Shown: positions 40,245 to 50,192 of the stretch, piece by piece
How positions within the stretch are numbered: position 1 is the stretch's first letter
How the letters are laid out: each line of letters begins with the position of its first letter
Assembly: GCA_012840245.1 (NCBI GenBank)
Contig: DULR01000017.1
Coordinates: 1-64,000, forward strand
Length of the DNA stretch: 64,000 nucleotides
Direction: 5' to 3'
Origin: Clostridiaceae bacterium
Lineage (GTDB): Bacteria > Bacillota > Clostridia > DSM-8532
Program-made: the position numbers and the translations under genes
The notes under the pieces: model-generated
The model's input: the letters and a program-made list of their open reading frames with translations, nothing else
The model's database searches: none
What the model was told of the DNA's origin: nothing

Positions 40245-41300
40245 TTATCTTTGATTCATTTTTTCTTCAATTGCTTTGACCCGATCAGGGCGATTGAAAT
40301 TCAGGTTGTCCTGTTTCAGCATTTCCAGGCTTGAGACATATACATCTGTTCCTTTGAAACTGATTTTTCCGAGTTTATTCATATCATAAGGTTCGAGCTC
40401 TTTATTGTGGAATGCGATACTAATTACAGCTTCCATAAATACCTCTCCAAGCCCGCTCATTACCCAGTCCTCGCAGCGTTCTATGGGTCTTATTGCAAAT
40501 CTGCAGAAATGATCTCTGACTTTATCAAAATCAGAGTAGTTCGGGATAATGATATTGACATCTTTGGGCTCCACATCGATCCCCCAGAGCTTCATGGCTG
40601 TGCTGCCGTGAATATACCAGTCTACGCCAACTTTTTGGATTTCCGAAATAAATAAATCCAGTGCTTTCTCCCAGGGAGCCGGGATCAATCTTAGCTTTTG
40701 CTTTATAGCTGTCTCGCCGTATTTCGTGAAGTTCTCGGCACAGTACTCAAAGTCTCTTACGTTGTCGAATGATTTTATAAAACTATTGCCTATCTGCCAC
40801 CACAGATTCTCTTTAAAGTAGTCCCAGTATTTTTCGTCAACATCTTCAGCAAAGAAGGCATAATAGTTCCAGTCATACATCTGTTTCACATAGATCTTCA
40901 TATCCTTACCTCCAATTGGTTTTGTGAAGCCGACAGAGTGCAGCAGCCGGCTTCTTACGGAATTCGGAGAAGGCTTTTGCAGTTTCCGGTATGACCAGGG
41001 AGTTATACCGTATACTTTCATGAATGCTCTTGTAAACGCTTCCTGAGATGAATAGCCATGTCTCATGGCTATATCGGTTATTCTGTAGTCAGTCTCAATA
41101 AGTTGTCTGGCAGCATGCTGGATCTTTGAAATCAATAAATATTCTTTTAATGATATTCCTTCGAGCTCGTGGAACTTCCTGGACAGATAGAACGGTGAAT
41201 AGCCGCTGTAATCAGAAAGCCGCGACAGCGAGATATCTTCTTCCATGTTACTGTCTATCCATGATTTTATTTTTTGTATCTCGTCATACCATGAAAACAC
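40245..41300 (-). CDS. AraC family regulator with C-terminal nucleotidyltransferase-fold-like domain
   Basis: N-terminal AraC HTH (YSPFYLSRKFHELEGISLKEYL..., HGYSSQEAFTRAFMKVYGITPWSYRK); C-terminal WYIHGSTAMKLWGIDVEPKDVNIII resembles a GS...D.D NTase motif. Confidence 0.75.
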   Translation of the reverse strand: MFSWYDEIQKIKSWIDSNMEEDISLSRLSDYSGYSPFYLSRKFHELEGISLKEYLLISKIQHAARQLIETDYRITDIAMRHGYSSQEAFTRAFMKVYGITPWSYRKLQKPSPNSVRSRLLHSVGFTKPIGGKDMKIYVKQMYDWNYYAFFAEDVDEKYWDYFKENLWWQIGNSFIKSFDNVRDFEYCAENFTKYGETAIKQKLRLIPAPWEKALDLFISEIQKVGVDWYIHGSTAMKLWGIDVEPKDVNIIIPNYSDFDKVRDHFCRFAIRPIERCEDWVMSGLGEVFMEAVISIAFHNKELEPYDMNKLGKISFKGTDVYVSSLEMLKQDNLNFNRPDRVKAIEEKMNQR

Positions 41301-41588
41301 AAAAGCACCTGCCTTCCAGACTTATATTAACTCAAGCGGAAGTACGAATCTTGATATATGTTGTTATCTTCCATTTTGTCCTTTGAGGGTAAAACATGTC
41401 AATCGAAAAATGTCCTGAGCAATACACGGGAAATACTGGAATAGCCGCGATCCCCCGTGAAATACTAATATTAAATAGTTTAAGCAAGTTCGGGGATTTC
41501 CGGCTTGTCTTAATCCTCATGCTGAAGATATAATTACCTTGCGCAAACAGGGTTTAATCTTTTTATATAAATAACTACTGCTTATTTC

Positions 41589-41924
41589 ATGGAGGTAGCC
41601 TTGATTAATCATATATTCAGGATATCAGGCATCGAATCTAAAAGGTCCGAACTTAAACGAATATTGATTTTTTTCAGATATATCTCCTTTGTGGTGACTT
41701 CGTTATTCTTCATGCTTGGCGGTACACCCCGCAATCTGCTGAGGAGGTTGTTCATTGTAGCCTGTATAGGTGTATCGGCAATCATAGTCACATACCTGTA
41801 TGATCATCTTTGGGATAAAACACGATTAATAGCTCATATCCTGCTTATCGAGACGATCTTTAACTCGATTATAATAATCCCTTCAGGAGGCCCTATCTGG
41901 AGCTATGTGGCAGATATTGGATGA
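41589..41924 (+). CDS. Small multi-TM protein, possibly truncated sensor-kinase input domain
   Basis: Hydrophobic helices ending at IIIPSGGPIWSYVADIG, similar to sensor-kinase TM regions but with no kinase domain. Confidence 0.45.
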   Translation: MEVALINHIFRISGIESKRSELKRILIFFRYISFVVTSLFFMLGGTPRNLLRRLFIVACIGVSAIIVTYLYDHLWDKTRLIAHILLIETIFNSIIIIPSGGPIWSYVADIG

Positions 41925-42241
41925 TCGTACCTGTAAAGCGCCATTTTGAGATATATGGTGTTATAGGTGCTCAAATATCTCCCGTCAATACTGATTACGA
42001 AGAAAAGGAAAGACAGCTCATATTTTTTTCAGATCTGAGTACCATTGTGCGGATATCAGATGAGCTTGGAAAACCGATCCTTTATCATTATCAGTCGAAA
42101 AAAAGCGGTATATGCAAATTTTATGTCCTTCATGACAGAGAGATGTATGTATTTGATATAAAAGCGAATCAGGACTCCGGAACGAATGATTATTCGACTG
42201 AAACCAAAGATTTGCTGGAATCAATAGGTCACTTCGTTTAA
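41921..42241 (+). CDS. Hypothetical soluble protein
   Basis: ORF overlaps the preceding stop (ATGA-type overlap); no family recognised. Confidence 0.4.
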   Translation: MIVPVKRHFEIYGVIGAQISPVNTDYEEKERQLIFFSDLSTIVRISDELGKPILYHYQSKKSGICKFYVLHDREMYVFDIKANQDSGTNDYSTETKDLLESIGHFV

Positions 42242-43863
42242 TTATTACTATCTGTATCCGGCGGTTCTGAGGTTGTCTCAGGTGTTTGCTCAGGCTGAGG
42301 TGCAGGAGATGCAGGTGATGGCTCCCTTAAGACATTTATGGTATATTTTCTTGAAAAGAGGCCGTCGGCAGATAAAACATGTACGATGATCACGTTTTCG
42401 CCTTCGGTCAGTTCTATCTTGTCAGGGTCTGTTTTTTTATCGTTGACCGTATAGCTTATACGTACCTTTTCATCGTAGGGTTTCAGGGTTATTCTGGCAT
42501 ATGCTGCGTAAGACGGTACCTTTGCTGAAAACAAAGCGTTGGCAGTATTGAATGGAGGACTTAGAACCATGTTGTTCCATTCCGCATTCGGGCTTATTTG
42601 CATCTCGCCTGTATTCTTCTCAGAAGCTGCAGTCTGAGTCGAACTCGCGGGAGCTGGAGCCGGTGTCGGCGATGCGCCGGGTGCAGGTGATGTTTCAGTA
42701 TCGGTCGTTGTGTCTGAACCTGAAGGCTCTGCAGCATCGGGATTCTGACCGGTTTGCTCTGATGCCGGACTTTCCCCGGGCGGCAAGAGCACGTATTGAA
42801 GCTGCAGCTTTTCAAGATAAACATTCGATGTCACGATCTTCTTATCGCCATTCTCTTCTGTTTCTGCATACTCACCGTCTATGCCGCTGTTATCATAAAC
42901 GATCTGTTTCACCAGTTTTGCATGGATGGCTATACGCCCGTCATCTCCCCGGCTCTTGTCGCATGTGGACAGCGTGATGATCTTGTCCCGGGGTGAGAGA
43001 GAAACTCCGAAATCATGCTCCGATCTGCTTTTAATAATATTAAGAAAGCTCATGAAGTCCTCATCATCTGAAAACACCGTTCTTCTGTAGTCGAAGTCGG
43101 CTTCGGTCGAATAGGCTGAAAAAACCTTGTATTCAAGGCGAGTGTAAAGCAAATCCAGATATATGGTGGTGATATTTCCGTATTTCTCTTCATCGGTGGG
43201 ATAGCCTCTCAGATTTCCGAACATGGAATTGTTTCTCATGGCATGGCCGTAAATGACTATATTTCTGTCGGGTTCTGCGCTGAGATTGGCCGCGTCCATG
43301 AATATCGAACCTGAATTTGATTTGTTTTTATAAAAGTCGTGGGTCATGTAATAGTCATTGTCGAAATACTGCATTACGGGATAATCGATGGGTTTTTTGA
43401 ACCCTGGCATGGTGATCCACCCCACCAGATCATCATTCTGGGCTTTCAGATCCGCATATATCTTTAAAATGCCGTCGGAATTCAAATCATCGGGATCGCC
43501 GTTGAAAACGACATATGGAAGTGGCTCTTCATTTTCATTTTTTGAGGTATCAGGCTCATCCTTGGTATCCGACGGAGTAAGATTCTGAAAATCAGGCGAT
43601 ATATGACCGGACTGGACCGAAGCCCGGATCTCATTGTAAACCTTATCCTCTTTATGGTATGCATAGAGCTTGGCTATAAGCATTGACAGGGAAATCAAAA
43701 AGGCAGCGATGAGAACATAGAAAAGCAGATTCCTGACCAAATCGTCAGAAAAAATCTGCTTTTTTATCGGTTTATCCTTTTCTTCCTTTGGTCCATTTTC
43801 ATGGGTCAAATTTTCTTCCATAAGCCAATAAATCTCCTGCAGCAAGCCGTTGTCCATACCCAT
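42238..43863 (-). CDS. Class B-like sortase with P/S/T-rich linker and C-terminal cadherin-like beta-sandwich
   Basis: N-terminal TM, sortase motifs (NIVIYGHAM, TLSTCDKSRGDDGRIAIHAKLV), low-complexity linker, then cadherin-like repeat (NGENVIIVHVLSADGLFSRKYTINVLR-like). Confidence 0.88.
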   Translation of the reverse strand: MGMDNGLLQEIYWLMEENLTHENGPKEEKDKPIKKQIFSDDLVRNLLFYVLIAAFLISLSMLIAKLYAYHKEDKVYNEIRASVQSGHISPDFQNLTPSDTKDEPDTSKNENEEPLPYVVFNGDPDDLNSDGILKIYADLKAQNDDLVGWITMPGFKKPIDYPVMQYFDNDYYMTHDFYKNKSNSGSIFMDAANLSAEPDRNIVIYGHAMRNNSMFGNLRGYPTDEEKYGNITTIYLDLLYTRLEYKVFSAYSTEADFDYRRTVFSDDEDFMSFLNIIKSRSEHDFGVSLSPRDKIITLSTCDKSRGDDGRIAIHAKLVKQIVYDNSGIDGEYAETEENGDKKIVTSNVYLEKLQLQYVLLPPGESPASEQTGQNPDAAEPSGSDTTTDTETSPAPGASPTPAPAPASSTQTAASEKNTGEMQISPNAEWNNMVLSPPFNTANALFSAKVPSYAAYARITLKPYDEKVRISYTVNDKKTDPDKIELTEGENVIIVHVLSADGLFSRKYTINVLREPSPASPAPQPEQTPETTSEPPDTDSNN

Positions 43864-43964
43864 TCAAAGTCATACAGGCTTTTTGGAGCATTCTGCTGAT
43901 ATTATACCATAATTGCAGGCAACGGCACTGATACCCTCTGTGCAGCGCGACCACAGTACGAATA

Positions 43965-46085
43965 TCATACCTTGAAAATGCTGATGGCAGCTTTAAGACG
44001 CTGAGCCTCCTTTTCAAGCTGCTCGGCATTTTTCTGATAAGCTTTCATTTCGTGCATCTGCCTATCGAACGAAGCCGTGACCTCCTGAGTCGTAGCAGCT
44101 GTCTGCTGGGAAACTGATGAAATATTCTGGATGGTGCTGAGAACCTGGTCCTTATGTCCGACCATTTCTTCGGTGCTCAATTTTATTGCATGGACCTTTT
44201 TCACCAGTGCCTCCATGGATTCTGAAATCTCATTGAAGGACAAAATGGCTTTTTCAAGCGCTTCGTTCTGCTCCGATATGGTCATTTCGGTCGAATCTGC
44301 CTTCCGGACCATCATTTCGGTTTGCTGTTCATTTTCTTTTACTATTTTCGCGATATCCTGAGCTGAGGCAGCGGTCTTTTCAGCCAGCTTCTTCACTTCC
44401 TCGGCGACGACTGCAAACCCGCGTCCCGCTTCTCCTGCCCTTGCTGCTTCAATTGAAGCGTTGAGCGAGAGAAGTCTGGTTTGCTCGGCAACTCCGGTTA
44501 TGACCTTGACTATTTTAGTGATATTTTTGCTTCTTTCGCTGAGATTATCGATATCGCTCCGAACTTCCCTTATGATCCTGTTTGTCTGGGCAGCCTTCTC
44601 TTCAAGGTCCCTTATGGATGAAAGACCGTTTTTGGTAAGCCGGAAGGTTGAATCCGATACCTGTTCGATCTGTTTTGCGTTATCAGAGACAACACCGATG
44701 GCAGCTGCAAGCGAATTGGATTTTTTGACCCCTTCTTCGGTATCCTGCGCCTGCGCATTTGCTCCTGAGGCTATCTCTTCCACCGCTGCGGTTATATCCT
44801 CAGCAAAAGCCACGATATTGGCTGTGGATGAGTTTACGAGCGAAGCCGAATCAAAAACTGCCCCTGCGATATCGGCAGCCTCGAAGATTAGCCGCCGCAT
44901 GCTTTCCATCATCTGGCCTATGCTTGCAGTCAGCATACCCAGTTCATCGCTCCTGTCGCTTTTCAGCTCCTGGCGCAGATCGCCTGAAGCCGCTGCTTTG
45001 GCGGCAGAAACGATCTTTTTGATTCCTGCGCTGAGCTTACCCGATATCATTAGAGCTATCGTTATTGAGATCACCACTGCAGCCGCTACTACGACCAGTG
45101 TCGTTCCAAGTATACTGTTGGCCGCAGCATTCAAAACCTTCAGTGGGATTTCAGTACCGATAATAACAGCGTTCTTCTCAGCCTTTTCAAGGATAAAGAT
45201 CTTGTCTTTATCCTCCTTTACCATAACAGGTTCGGAGCTTTTCACAAAATCGGCATATACCGGATTTTTCGAGAATGAATAGCCCGATTCGATGTTGGAA
45301 AGATCGGCTTCAAGTTCAACAGCATTATCGAACTCGTCCTGGGTTATGATATGGCTCACGCCCCTTAGCGTACCCATCCTTTCGATCATGCTGCCGACAA
45401 CCGTCGGATCTATTTCGATTATGATCACTCCCATCATGGAACCGGAGTAAGTGTCGATATACTTGGTGATATATGCAAAAGAAGATTTCCCTGCTCTGGC
45501 GTTCCCACCGTAAAGCTCCAGCAAAACCGACTTGTCTCCTACCCACATACTCCTTTCCTTGCCCGACAGGAATGAGTCAAAAAAAGGGATGGCTTTAAGC
45601 TGGTCAAGGTTTTTTACCGTCATACCGGTCGATGTCATGCTGGGAGATATGAAAATACCATTGTTTTTACCGATGATGGCATAGTTTTTTATGTATTTGT
45701 TCGACGCAGTAAAAGACAGCATCAGCGAATTTATCCTGTTCTGCACCTCTATCCGCTCTTCCGGATCTATATCCATAAAATCCGGTTTCAGCGAAGTTTT
45801 GATATCCTCATTTGTAATAAACTGCGCCGCCTGTGATTCAACGATGTTTCCGAGCATATTGAACATCGAGATCTCGCCGCTTATTACGCCTTTGGAGGAA
45901 TCGGCGGCAATTTTGATCATCTCTGATCTGGCCATCGAAAATGAAAATACGCCAATGATTATGATCGCAAATATGGGAACCAGATACGAGACAATCAGTC
46001 TTGTACTTAGTTTGAGCTGCGGAAATTTGAACTTAACGGGTCTGAGGTTGGGCCTGACGGATTTTCCTTTTTTGATATCCATCAT
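43965..46085 (-). CDS. Methyl-accepting chemotaxis protein
   Basis: Cache-type extracellular region, HAMP and MCP signalling domain ([35 protein letters not shown]); start near 46085 behind AGGAGG. Confidence 0.93.
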   Translation of the reverse strand: MMDIKKGKSVRPNLRPVKFKFPQLKLSTRLIVSYLVPIFAIIIIGVFSFSMARSEMIKIAADSSKGVISGEISMFNMLGNIVESQAAQFITNEDIKTSLKPDFMDIDPEERIEVQNRINSLMLSFTASNKYIKNYAIIGKNNGIFISPSMTSTGMTVKNLDQLKAIPFFDSFLSGKERSMWVGDKSVLLELYGGNARAGKSSFAYITKYIDTYSGSMMGVIIIEIDPTVVGSMIERMGTLRGVSHIITQDEFDNAVELEADLSNIESGYSFSKNPVYADFVKSSEPVMVKEDKDKIFILEKAEKNAVIIGTEIPLKVLNAAANSILGTTLVVVAAAVVISITIALMISGKLSAGIKKIVSAAKAAASGDLRQELKSDRSDELGMLTASIGQMMESMRRLIFEAADIAGAVFDSASLVNSSTANIVAFAEDITAAVEEIASGANAQAQDTEEGVKKSNSLAAAIGVVSDNAKQIEQVSDSTFRLTKNGLSSIRDLEEKAAQTNRIIREVRSDIDNLSERSKNITKIVKVITGVAEQTRLLSLNASIEAARAGEAGRGFAVVAEEVKKLAEKTAASAQDIAKIVKENEQQTEMMVRKADSTEMTISEQNEALEKAILSFNEISESMEALVKKVHAIKLSTEEMVGHKDQVLSTIQNISSVSQQTAATTQEVTASFDRQMHEMKAYQKNAEQLEKEAQRLKAAISIFKV

Positions 46086-46150
46086 AACAACGCCTCCTGT
46101 AATTAATATTTGCTTGAAACAAGCCACCTCAAAATTAATATCACTACTGC

Positions 46151-46792
46151 TTACTCATATATACAAATCTCAGCAGCCTGTCCTCCTTTTTCGAAGGTTC
46201 CCGAATTCTGCGTAAAAATAAATTGTACATAGGCAGCATCGGTTGGGGTAAACTCAATGATAACCAGATTCCCTGTCTGGGGATCGAACTGGTATTGGGT
46301 TGACGGGACAACCGTTGTAAATTCCTCTCCGTCTGTACTGACCTGAATCTCGAAAGTCTGGGTACGAGGACCCCAAATTGCTGCGGGGTTCAGCATGATG
46401 ACCGCGGTCCTGATCTTATAGGTCCCATCAAGATCTATCTTCATGTAGTTAGGAAAATCAGCGCCCTCCCAATATGTCAGAACGTTGCCGTCATTTACAT
46501 TCTTAGGCTTGTATACATCAGTATGAAGACCGCTTTCGACTTTTTTGTTCAGCGCTACATTTTCGCCTGTTGGAAGCTCCGGCACTACCGGCTCGGGTTT
46601 TTCAAAGCCGGCCGGAACCTCCACTTTTGACTGCTCAGGAGTTGCAACACGGTTGACGATTGGCGTGGGCTTTGCATTTTTGGCTGTTTCGGAACCGGAA
46701 GTTTCCGCAGGTGTCATGAAAATCGTATAAATGCTGACAGCACTGCATATAACGATGATGGCAATCAATATGTAAGAAATCGTCTTTTTCAC
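46151..46792 (-). CDS. Membrane-anchored F5/8 type C (discoidin-like) domain protein
   Basis: N-terminal TM, then [11 protein letters not shown]...[37 protein letters not shown]. Confidence 0.82.
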   Translation of the reverse strand: MKKTISYILIAIIVICSAVSIYTIFMTPAETSGSETAKNAKPTPIVNRVATPEQSKVEVPAGFEKPEPVVPELPTGENVALNKKVESGLHTDVYKPKNVNDGNVLTYWEGADFPNYMKIDLDGTYKIRTAVIMLNPAAIWGPRTQTFEIQVSTDGEEFTTVVPSTQYQFDPQTGNLVIIEFTPTDAAYVQFIFTQNSGTFEKGGQAAEICIYE

Positions 46793-46801
46793 AACAGCAC
46801 C

Positions 46802-48343
46802 TCATTCCACAATAATATTGGCAGTGTAGGAATTGATCTTCAGCTTAAGATCCTTTTCATTCGTTATCCTGTTGCCGTTTATGACAACATTTCTTATCGT
46901 TACGTTCTCGACCATATGCTCTTCATCATATCCGTAGATACGGGACGGGGGCGTCACACCGGCATCTGAATTGAGAACGGTAAGGTTCTCGACCAGAACA
47001 TCCTTTATTTTGCCGCGGTTTGGTGTTGTTGACCATCCGCTTGCAGCTATGTTGAAATCTATGAGCTGATTGTTGTCCCCTGCATCTCCCCTGCCCATAA
47101 AGGCATTCTCAACAACAATGTTGCTGTATGTAATATTCTGGACAAGAGCGTCATCCGAGTTGTGGATTGAGATGACCGGCTTATGGAAGTTATAGAGGAC
47201 TGTGATGTTTTTAAATGTTATATCTGTGATTTTTGAGTTCTTAAGCTGACCTTTGTTGGTTTCATATCCTATCTCACAGGACTGCGCCAGGTCTGTCCAG
47301 ACCTGGATATTGTCAAAGGTAATGTTGTTTGAGTTTATACCGTAGTTTTTAACAACGAGTGAGTCATCCCAGCTTCGTACAAAACTGTCTTTGACATAAT
47401 AATTCAGACAGGACTGGAAGGTAAAGCCGTCACCGTTGGGACGGGCTGAAATTATTTTTACGTTGGAAATCTCGGCGCCGTCGGACTGGAAGGAATTGAA
47501 GCACCATGCGTTGGAGTTGTGGATTATTATGCCTTCCACCTTGATGTTGAAGCAGTTGCGGAAATCTATAGGCACTCTTGCGTATTCTCCTTCTTTTACC
47601 CACGATTCATATATAGAACCATCGATCATTCCCCTGCCTCTGATGCTTACATTCTTTGCGTTGTCTGCCACCACCGAACCGTGCAGTATAGCACCGCCGG
47701 AGATATAAAGCGTTTGATTGTCCTTTAATGTCAGGCTTTCGATCTCCCATTCTCCCGGTTCGATAAATATAACGTTAGGATCATTCTTATCGGGAATATC
47801 CTTTTCAATGGGGTTTGCAAAAATATGAAATGCTTTGTTGGGCGATCCGTTGAACTGTACGGTATATTGTCCGGGCTCAGTAAGCGTAAATTTGACATGG
47901 CCGTCTGCCACTTCAGCCTGTACACCTGCCGAAAGGGGTGAAACCACTGCCGATTCGACCGGTTTGTCCAGACCTGTCATCAAAATGTCCACTTTCACTT
48001 CTCCTTCAAAATCAAAGTATGCCATAGGAGTCGAGGAAAGCTTGGGCGTTTTGCTCCAGGAATGGGTATTGTTTACTACTGCATCGTAAACGAATACGGG
48101 TTCTCCTTCAACGGTCAACTTGGCATCATCAGAGGCTTTTATTGTCTTTGGAGCATCATAAAGTGTTAGTGTTGCCGGTGATTTCCCAGACACATCAGCA
48201 TTTCCTTCGATGCTTTGTACCGGACCGGAATTTGCTCTAATGGCTAAACTCGGCACAAAAAGCTGAATTACGGTAAACGCTACGGCAATAAGGGCTAAAA
48301 TCCCCAGAAAAATAAGTGAAAAATTATTATTTTTTTGCTTCAT
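46802..48343 (-). CDS. Membrane-anchored right-handed beta-helix glycoside hydrolase (GH28/GH49-like)
   Basis: N-terminal TM, beta-helix repeats (GGAILHGSVVADNAKNVSIRGRGMIDGS, NGDGFTFQSCLNYYVKDSFVRSWDDSLVVKN). Confidence 0.8.
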   Translation of the reverse strand: MKQKNNNFSLIFLGILALIAVAFTVIQLFVPSLAIRANSGPVQSIEGNADVSGKSPATLTLYDAPKTIKASDDAKLTVEGEPVFVYDAVVNNTHSWSKTPKLSSTPMAYFDFEGEVKVDILMTGLDKPVESAVVSPLSAGVQAEVADGHVKFTLTEPGQYTVQFNGSPNKAFHIFANPIEKDIPDKNDPNVIFIEPGEWEIESLTLKDNQTLYISGGAILHGSVVADNAKNVSIRGRGMIDGSIYESWVKEGEYARVPIDFRNCFNIKVEGIIIHNSNAWCFNSFQSDGAEISNVKIISARPNGDGFTFQSCLNYYVKDSFVRSWDDSLVVKNYGINSNNITFDNIQVWTDLAQSCEIGYETNKGQLKNSKITDITFKNITVLYNFHKPVISIHNSDDALVQNITYSNIVVENAFMGRGDAGDNNQLIDFNIAASGWSTTPNRGKIKDVLVENLTVLNSDAGVTPPSRIYGYDEEHMVENVTIRNVVINGNRITNEKDLKLKINSYTANIIVE

Positions 48344-48379
48344 ATTCGATTCTCCTTGCCAAAAACAAATAGAGACTTT

Positions 48380-48397
48380 AAGTTGAGCGTTTAACTT
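48380..48397 (-). promoter_or_regulatory. Candidate operator, beta-helix GH operon
   Basis: In gene direction AAGTTAAACGCTCAACTT; 15/18 match to the operator at 48510-48527. Confidence 0.55.
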
Positions 48398-48403
48398 GTT
48401 AAT

Positions 48404-48432
48404 ATTGTACCATATTATATTTTACAAAGCAA
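48404..48432 (-). promoter_or_regulatory. Sigma-A promoter of beta-helix GH operon
   Basis: Minus strand TTGCTT-N17-TACAAT, 6 bp before operator. Confidence 0.55.
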
Positions 48433-48435
48433 CCA

Positions 48436-48457
48436 TTTTAGTTTAATGTAACTAAAA
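48436..48457. promoter_or_regulatory. Additional intergenic palindrome
   Basis: TTTTAGTT-TAATGT-AACTAAAA, perfect 8-bp arms. Confidence 0.4.
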
Positions 48458-48473
48458 AAACTCGCCTTTGGTA

Positions 48474-48502
48474 TTGACACCATTGCCTATATTTGCTATA
48501 CT
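48474..48502 (+). promoter_or_regulatory. Sigma-A promoter of NPKTG protein gene
   Basis: TTGACA-N17-TATACT. Confidence 0.75.
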
Positions 48503-48508
48503 GATGAC

Positions 48509-48528
48509 AAAGTTTATCGCTAAACTTT
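48509..48528 (+). promoter_or_regulatory. Candidate LacI-type operator
   Basis: AAAGTTTA-TCGC-TAAACTTT, perfect 8-bp arms, 6 bp after the -10; degenerate second site GTTCAACGATAAAC at 48534-48547. Confidence 0.7.
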
Positions 48529-48572
48529 ATTGAGTTCAACGATAAACCAAATTATTTAAGGGAGGCACATCC

Positions 48573-49424
48573 ATGAAAAAAGTTATTTTTACCGCTTTCT
48601 TAGCTGTTCTGCTGGCAGTATCAATGACTGTATTAGCTTCTGCCGGCACTATTCCATCTGATGCTTTTCTGTTCGATGATTTCTCTCAACCCCGTGGCAT
48701 GAACACCAACGACAAGCCCGCTCATAACGGAGCCGGTCTGCAATGCTGGTGGCACAACTTCAATGCAGGCGAAGTAAAAAATAAGGAATGCGAACTCAAA
48801 GACGGCATCCTGAAGATCGTTTACGGCTTCGATATGGAAGATGACGTAGTTTATACCTGGGGTAACTGGGGCGAAGCATTCGACATCCATTGTACTGATT
48901 CAACAGGAACAAGGGGCGACCCGAATTGCCAGGATTATAAGTATTTCCACATCACAATCAAGGGCGCTAAAGGCGGCGAAGAGAAGGTTCTGATATTCAA
49001 TCCCGCTCCCGAAGATGATGACAACTATTCATTATTCTTTGATCAGCTCGTTCTTGCAGATGGTTCACATCCGAAAATCACAACCGAATGGCAGACTCTG
49101 AAGATCGACCTTGCTGCATCAGGAATGCCTCAGGTATTCAACCGTTTCCACATCAGATCCATCAAAGACGGCGTTACCATTTATCTTGACGAGCTGTACT
49201 GGACAGAGCCCGATGGCAACGGCAAGAAGCCTGTTCCTAACCAGAACTTCACCAAGCTTGCAACTCCTGAAGTAATCAAGCAAAGAGTTGCTGCATTCGA
49301 AAAAGGCACATCCGCTTCAGCTAATCCTAAGACCGGCGACAGCGGCATCTTCGCTCTGGTTGCTGTTATGATGGTTACAGCTGCTGGTATAGTTGCTCTT
49401 AAGGTTAAAAAAGCAAAAGTATAA
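48573..49424 (+). CDS. Secreted, sortase-anchored carbohydrate-binding-like beta-sandwich protein
   Basis: Signal peptide; CBM/jelly-roll-like body; C-terminal NPKTGDSG + TM helix + KVKKAKV sorting signal. Confidence 0.8.
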   Translation: MKKVIFTAFLAVLLAVSMTVLASAGTIPSDAFLFDDFSQPRGMNTNDKPAHNGAGLQCWWHNFNAGEVKNKECELKDGILKIVYGFDMEDDVVYTWGNWGEAFDIHCTDSTGTRGDPNCQDYKYFHITIKGAKGGEEKVLIFNPAPEDDDNYSLFFDQLVLADGSHPKITTEWQTLKIDLAASGMPQVFNRFHIRSIKDGVTIYLDELYWTEPDGNGKKPVPNQNFTKLATPEVIKQRVAAFEKGTSASANPKTGDSGIFALVAVMMVTAAGIVALKVKKAKV

Positions 49425-49457
49425 TCCCAGGATTTGACGGACTTATACTTCCTTACA

Positions 49458-49490
49458 TAAATGCCGCTCCGAATACGGGGCGGCATTTAT
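49458..49490 (+). terminator. Rho-independent terminator
   Basis: AAATGCCGC-TCCGAATACGGG-GCGGCATTTATT. Confidence 0.75.
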
Positions 49491-49513
49491 TATTGTCATA
49501 TTTTCACAGGGAT

Positions 49514-50080
49514 GTGAGTTTAGTGAGTTTAGGGGACGGACACTTTGACTCATTGTAATATTTGATATATGCTGACGAAGTCAAAACTCACATTCCGTGC
49601 CTGTACTGTCAAGGATGACATCACTGCGGCATATATTGCTTTAGTGCTGAGCAAGAGCGTGTACTTCACGTCCGCATTCATGTACTAGATAAACGATTTA
49701 AATTTGTTAGGCAACCGCTCGGTGTCATTTCTTCGAAATATTCCGTATTATCAAAACAAAATATACGCAAACGAAATTCCGCTTACGAGGGACCTTGCTC
49801 CCACCGTAGGGATCCGCACACATCATCCTGATCAAATGATCTTGCAGAGGCATTCATCACACGACATTTAATGTCATCACCGCATAACTCGTATCTTCAT
49901 GAGCAAGCGAAGGAACTATAAAGATTCTTCGTCGCTTTCGCTCCTCAGAATGATATATATATTGGTAACCCAAGCACTAAGGGTGAGCTACAGATTGCGA
50001 AATTAAAATGAGTCAAAGTGTCCGTCCCCTAAACTCAAAATGAGTCAAAGTGTCCGTCCCCTAAACTCACTAAAACTCAT
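49514..50080. mobile_element. MITE-like / REP-type element with inverted repeats (one left copy, two tandem right copies)
   Basis: GAGTTTAGGGGACGGACACTTTGACTCATT at 49514-49554; reverse complements at 50007-50036 and 50039-50080; no transposase ORF inside. Confidence 0.65.
49919..49955. repeat. Dispersed palindromic intergenic repeat (half copy)
   Basis: AAAGATTCTTCGTCGCTTTCGCTCCTCAGAATGATAT. Confidence 0.6.
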
Positions 50081-50087
50081 AAAATAA

Positions 50088-50128
50088 AAAAACAGATGGA
50101 TCGGGGGTTTCTGGATCCATCTGTTTTT
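50088..50128. terminator. Bidirectional terminator of ABC importer operon
   Basis: ACAGATGGATC-loop-GATCCATCTGT flanked by A and T runs. Confidence 0.85.
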
Positions 50129-50192
50129 ATGTCGAGCAAAAAGGTCTGTCCTGTGCACTGATGTGCATGAAGGACCATCCCGGATATGCTTT

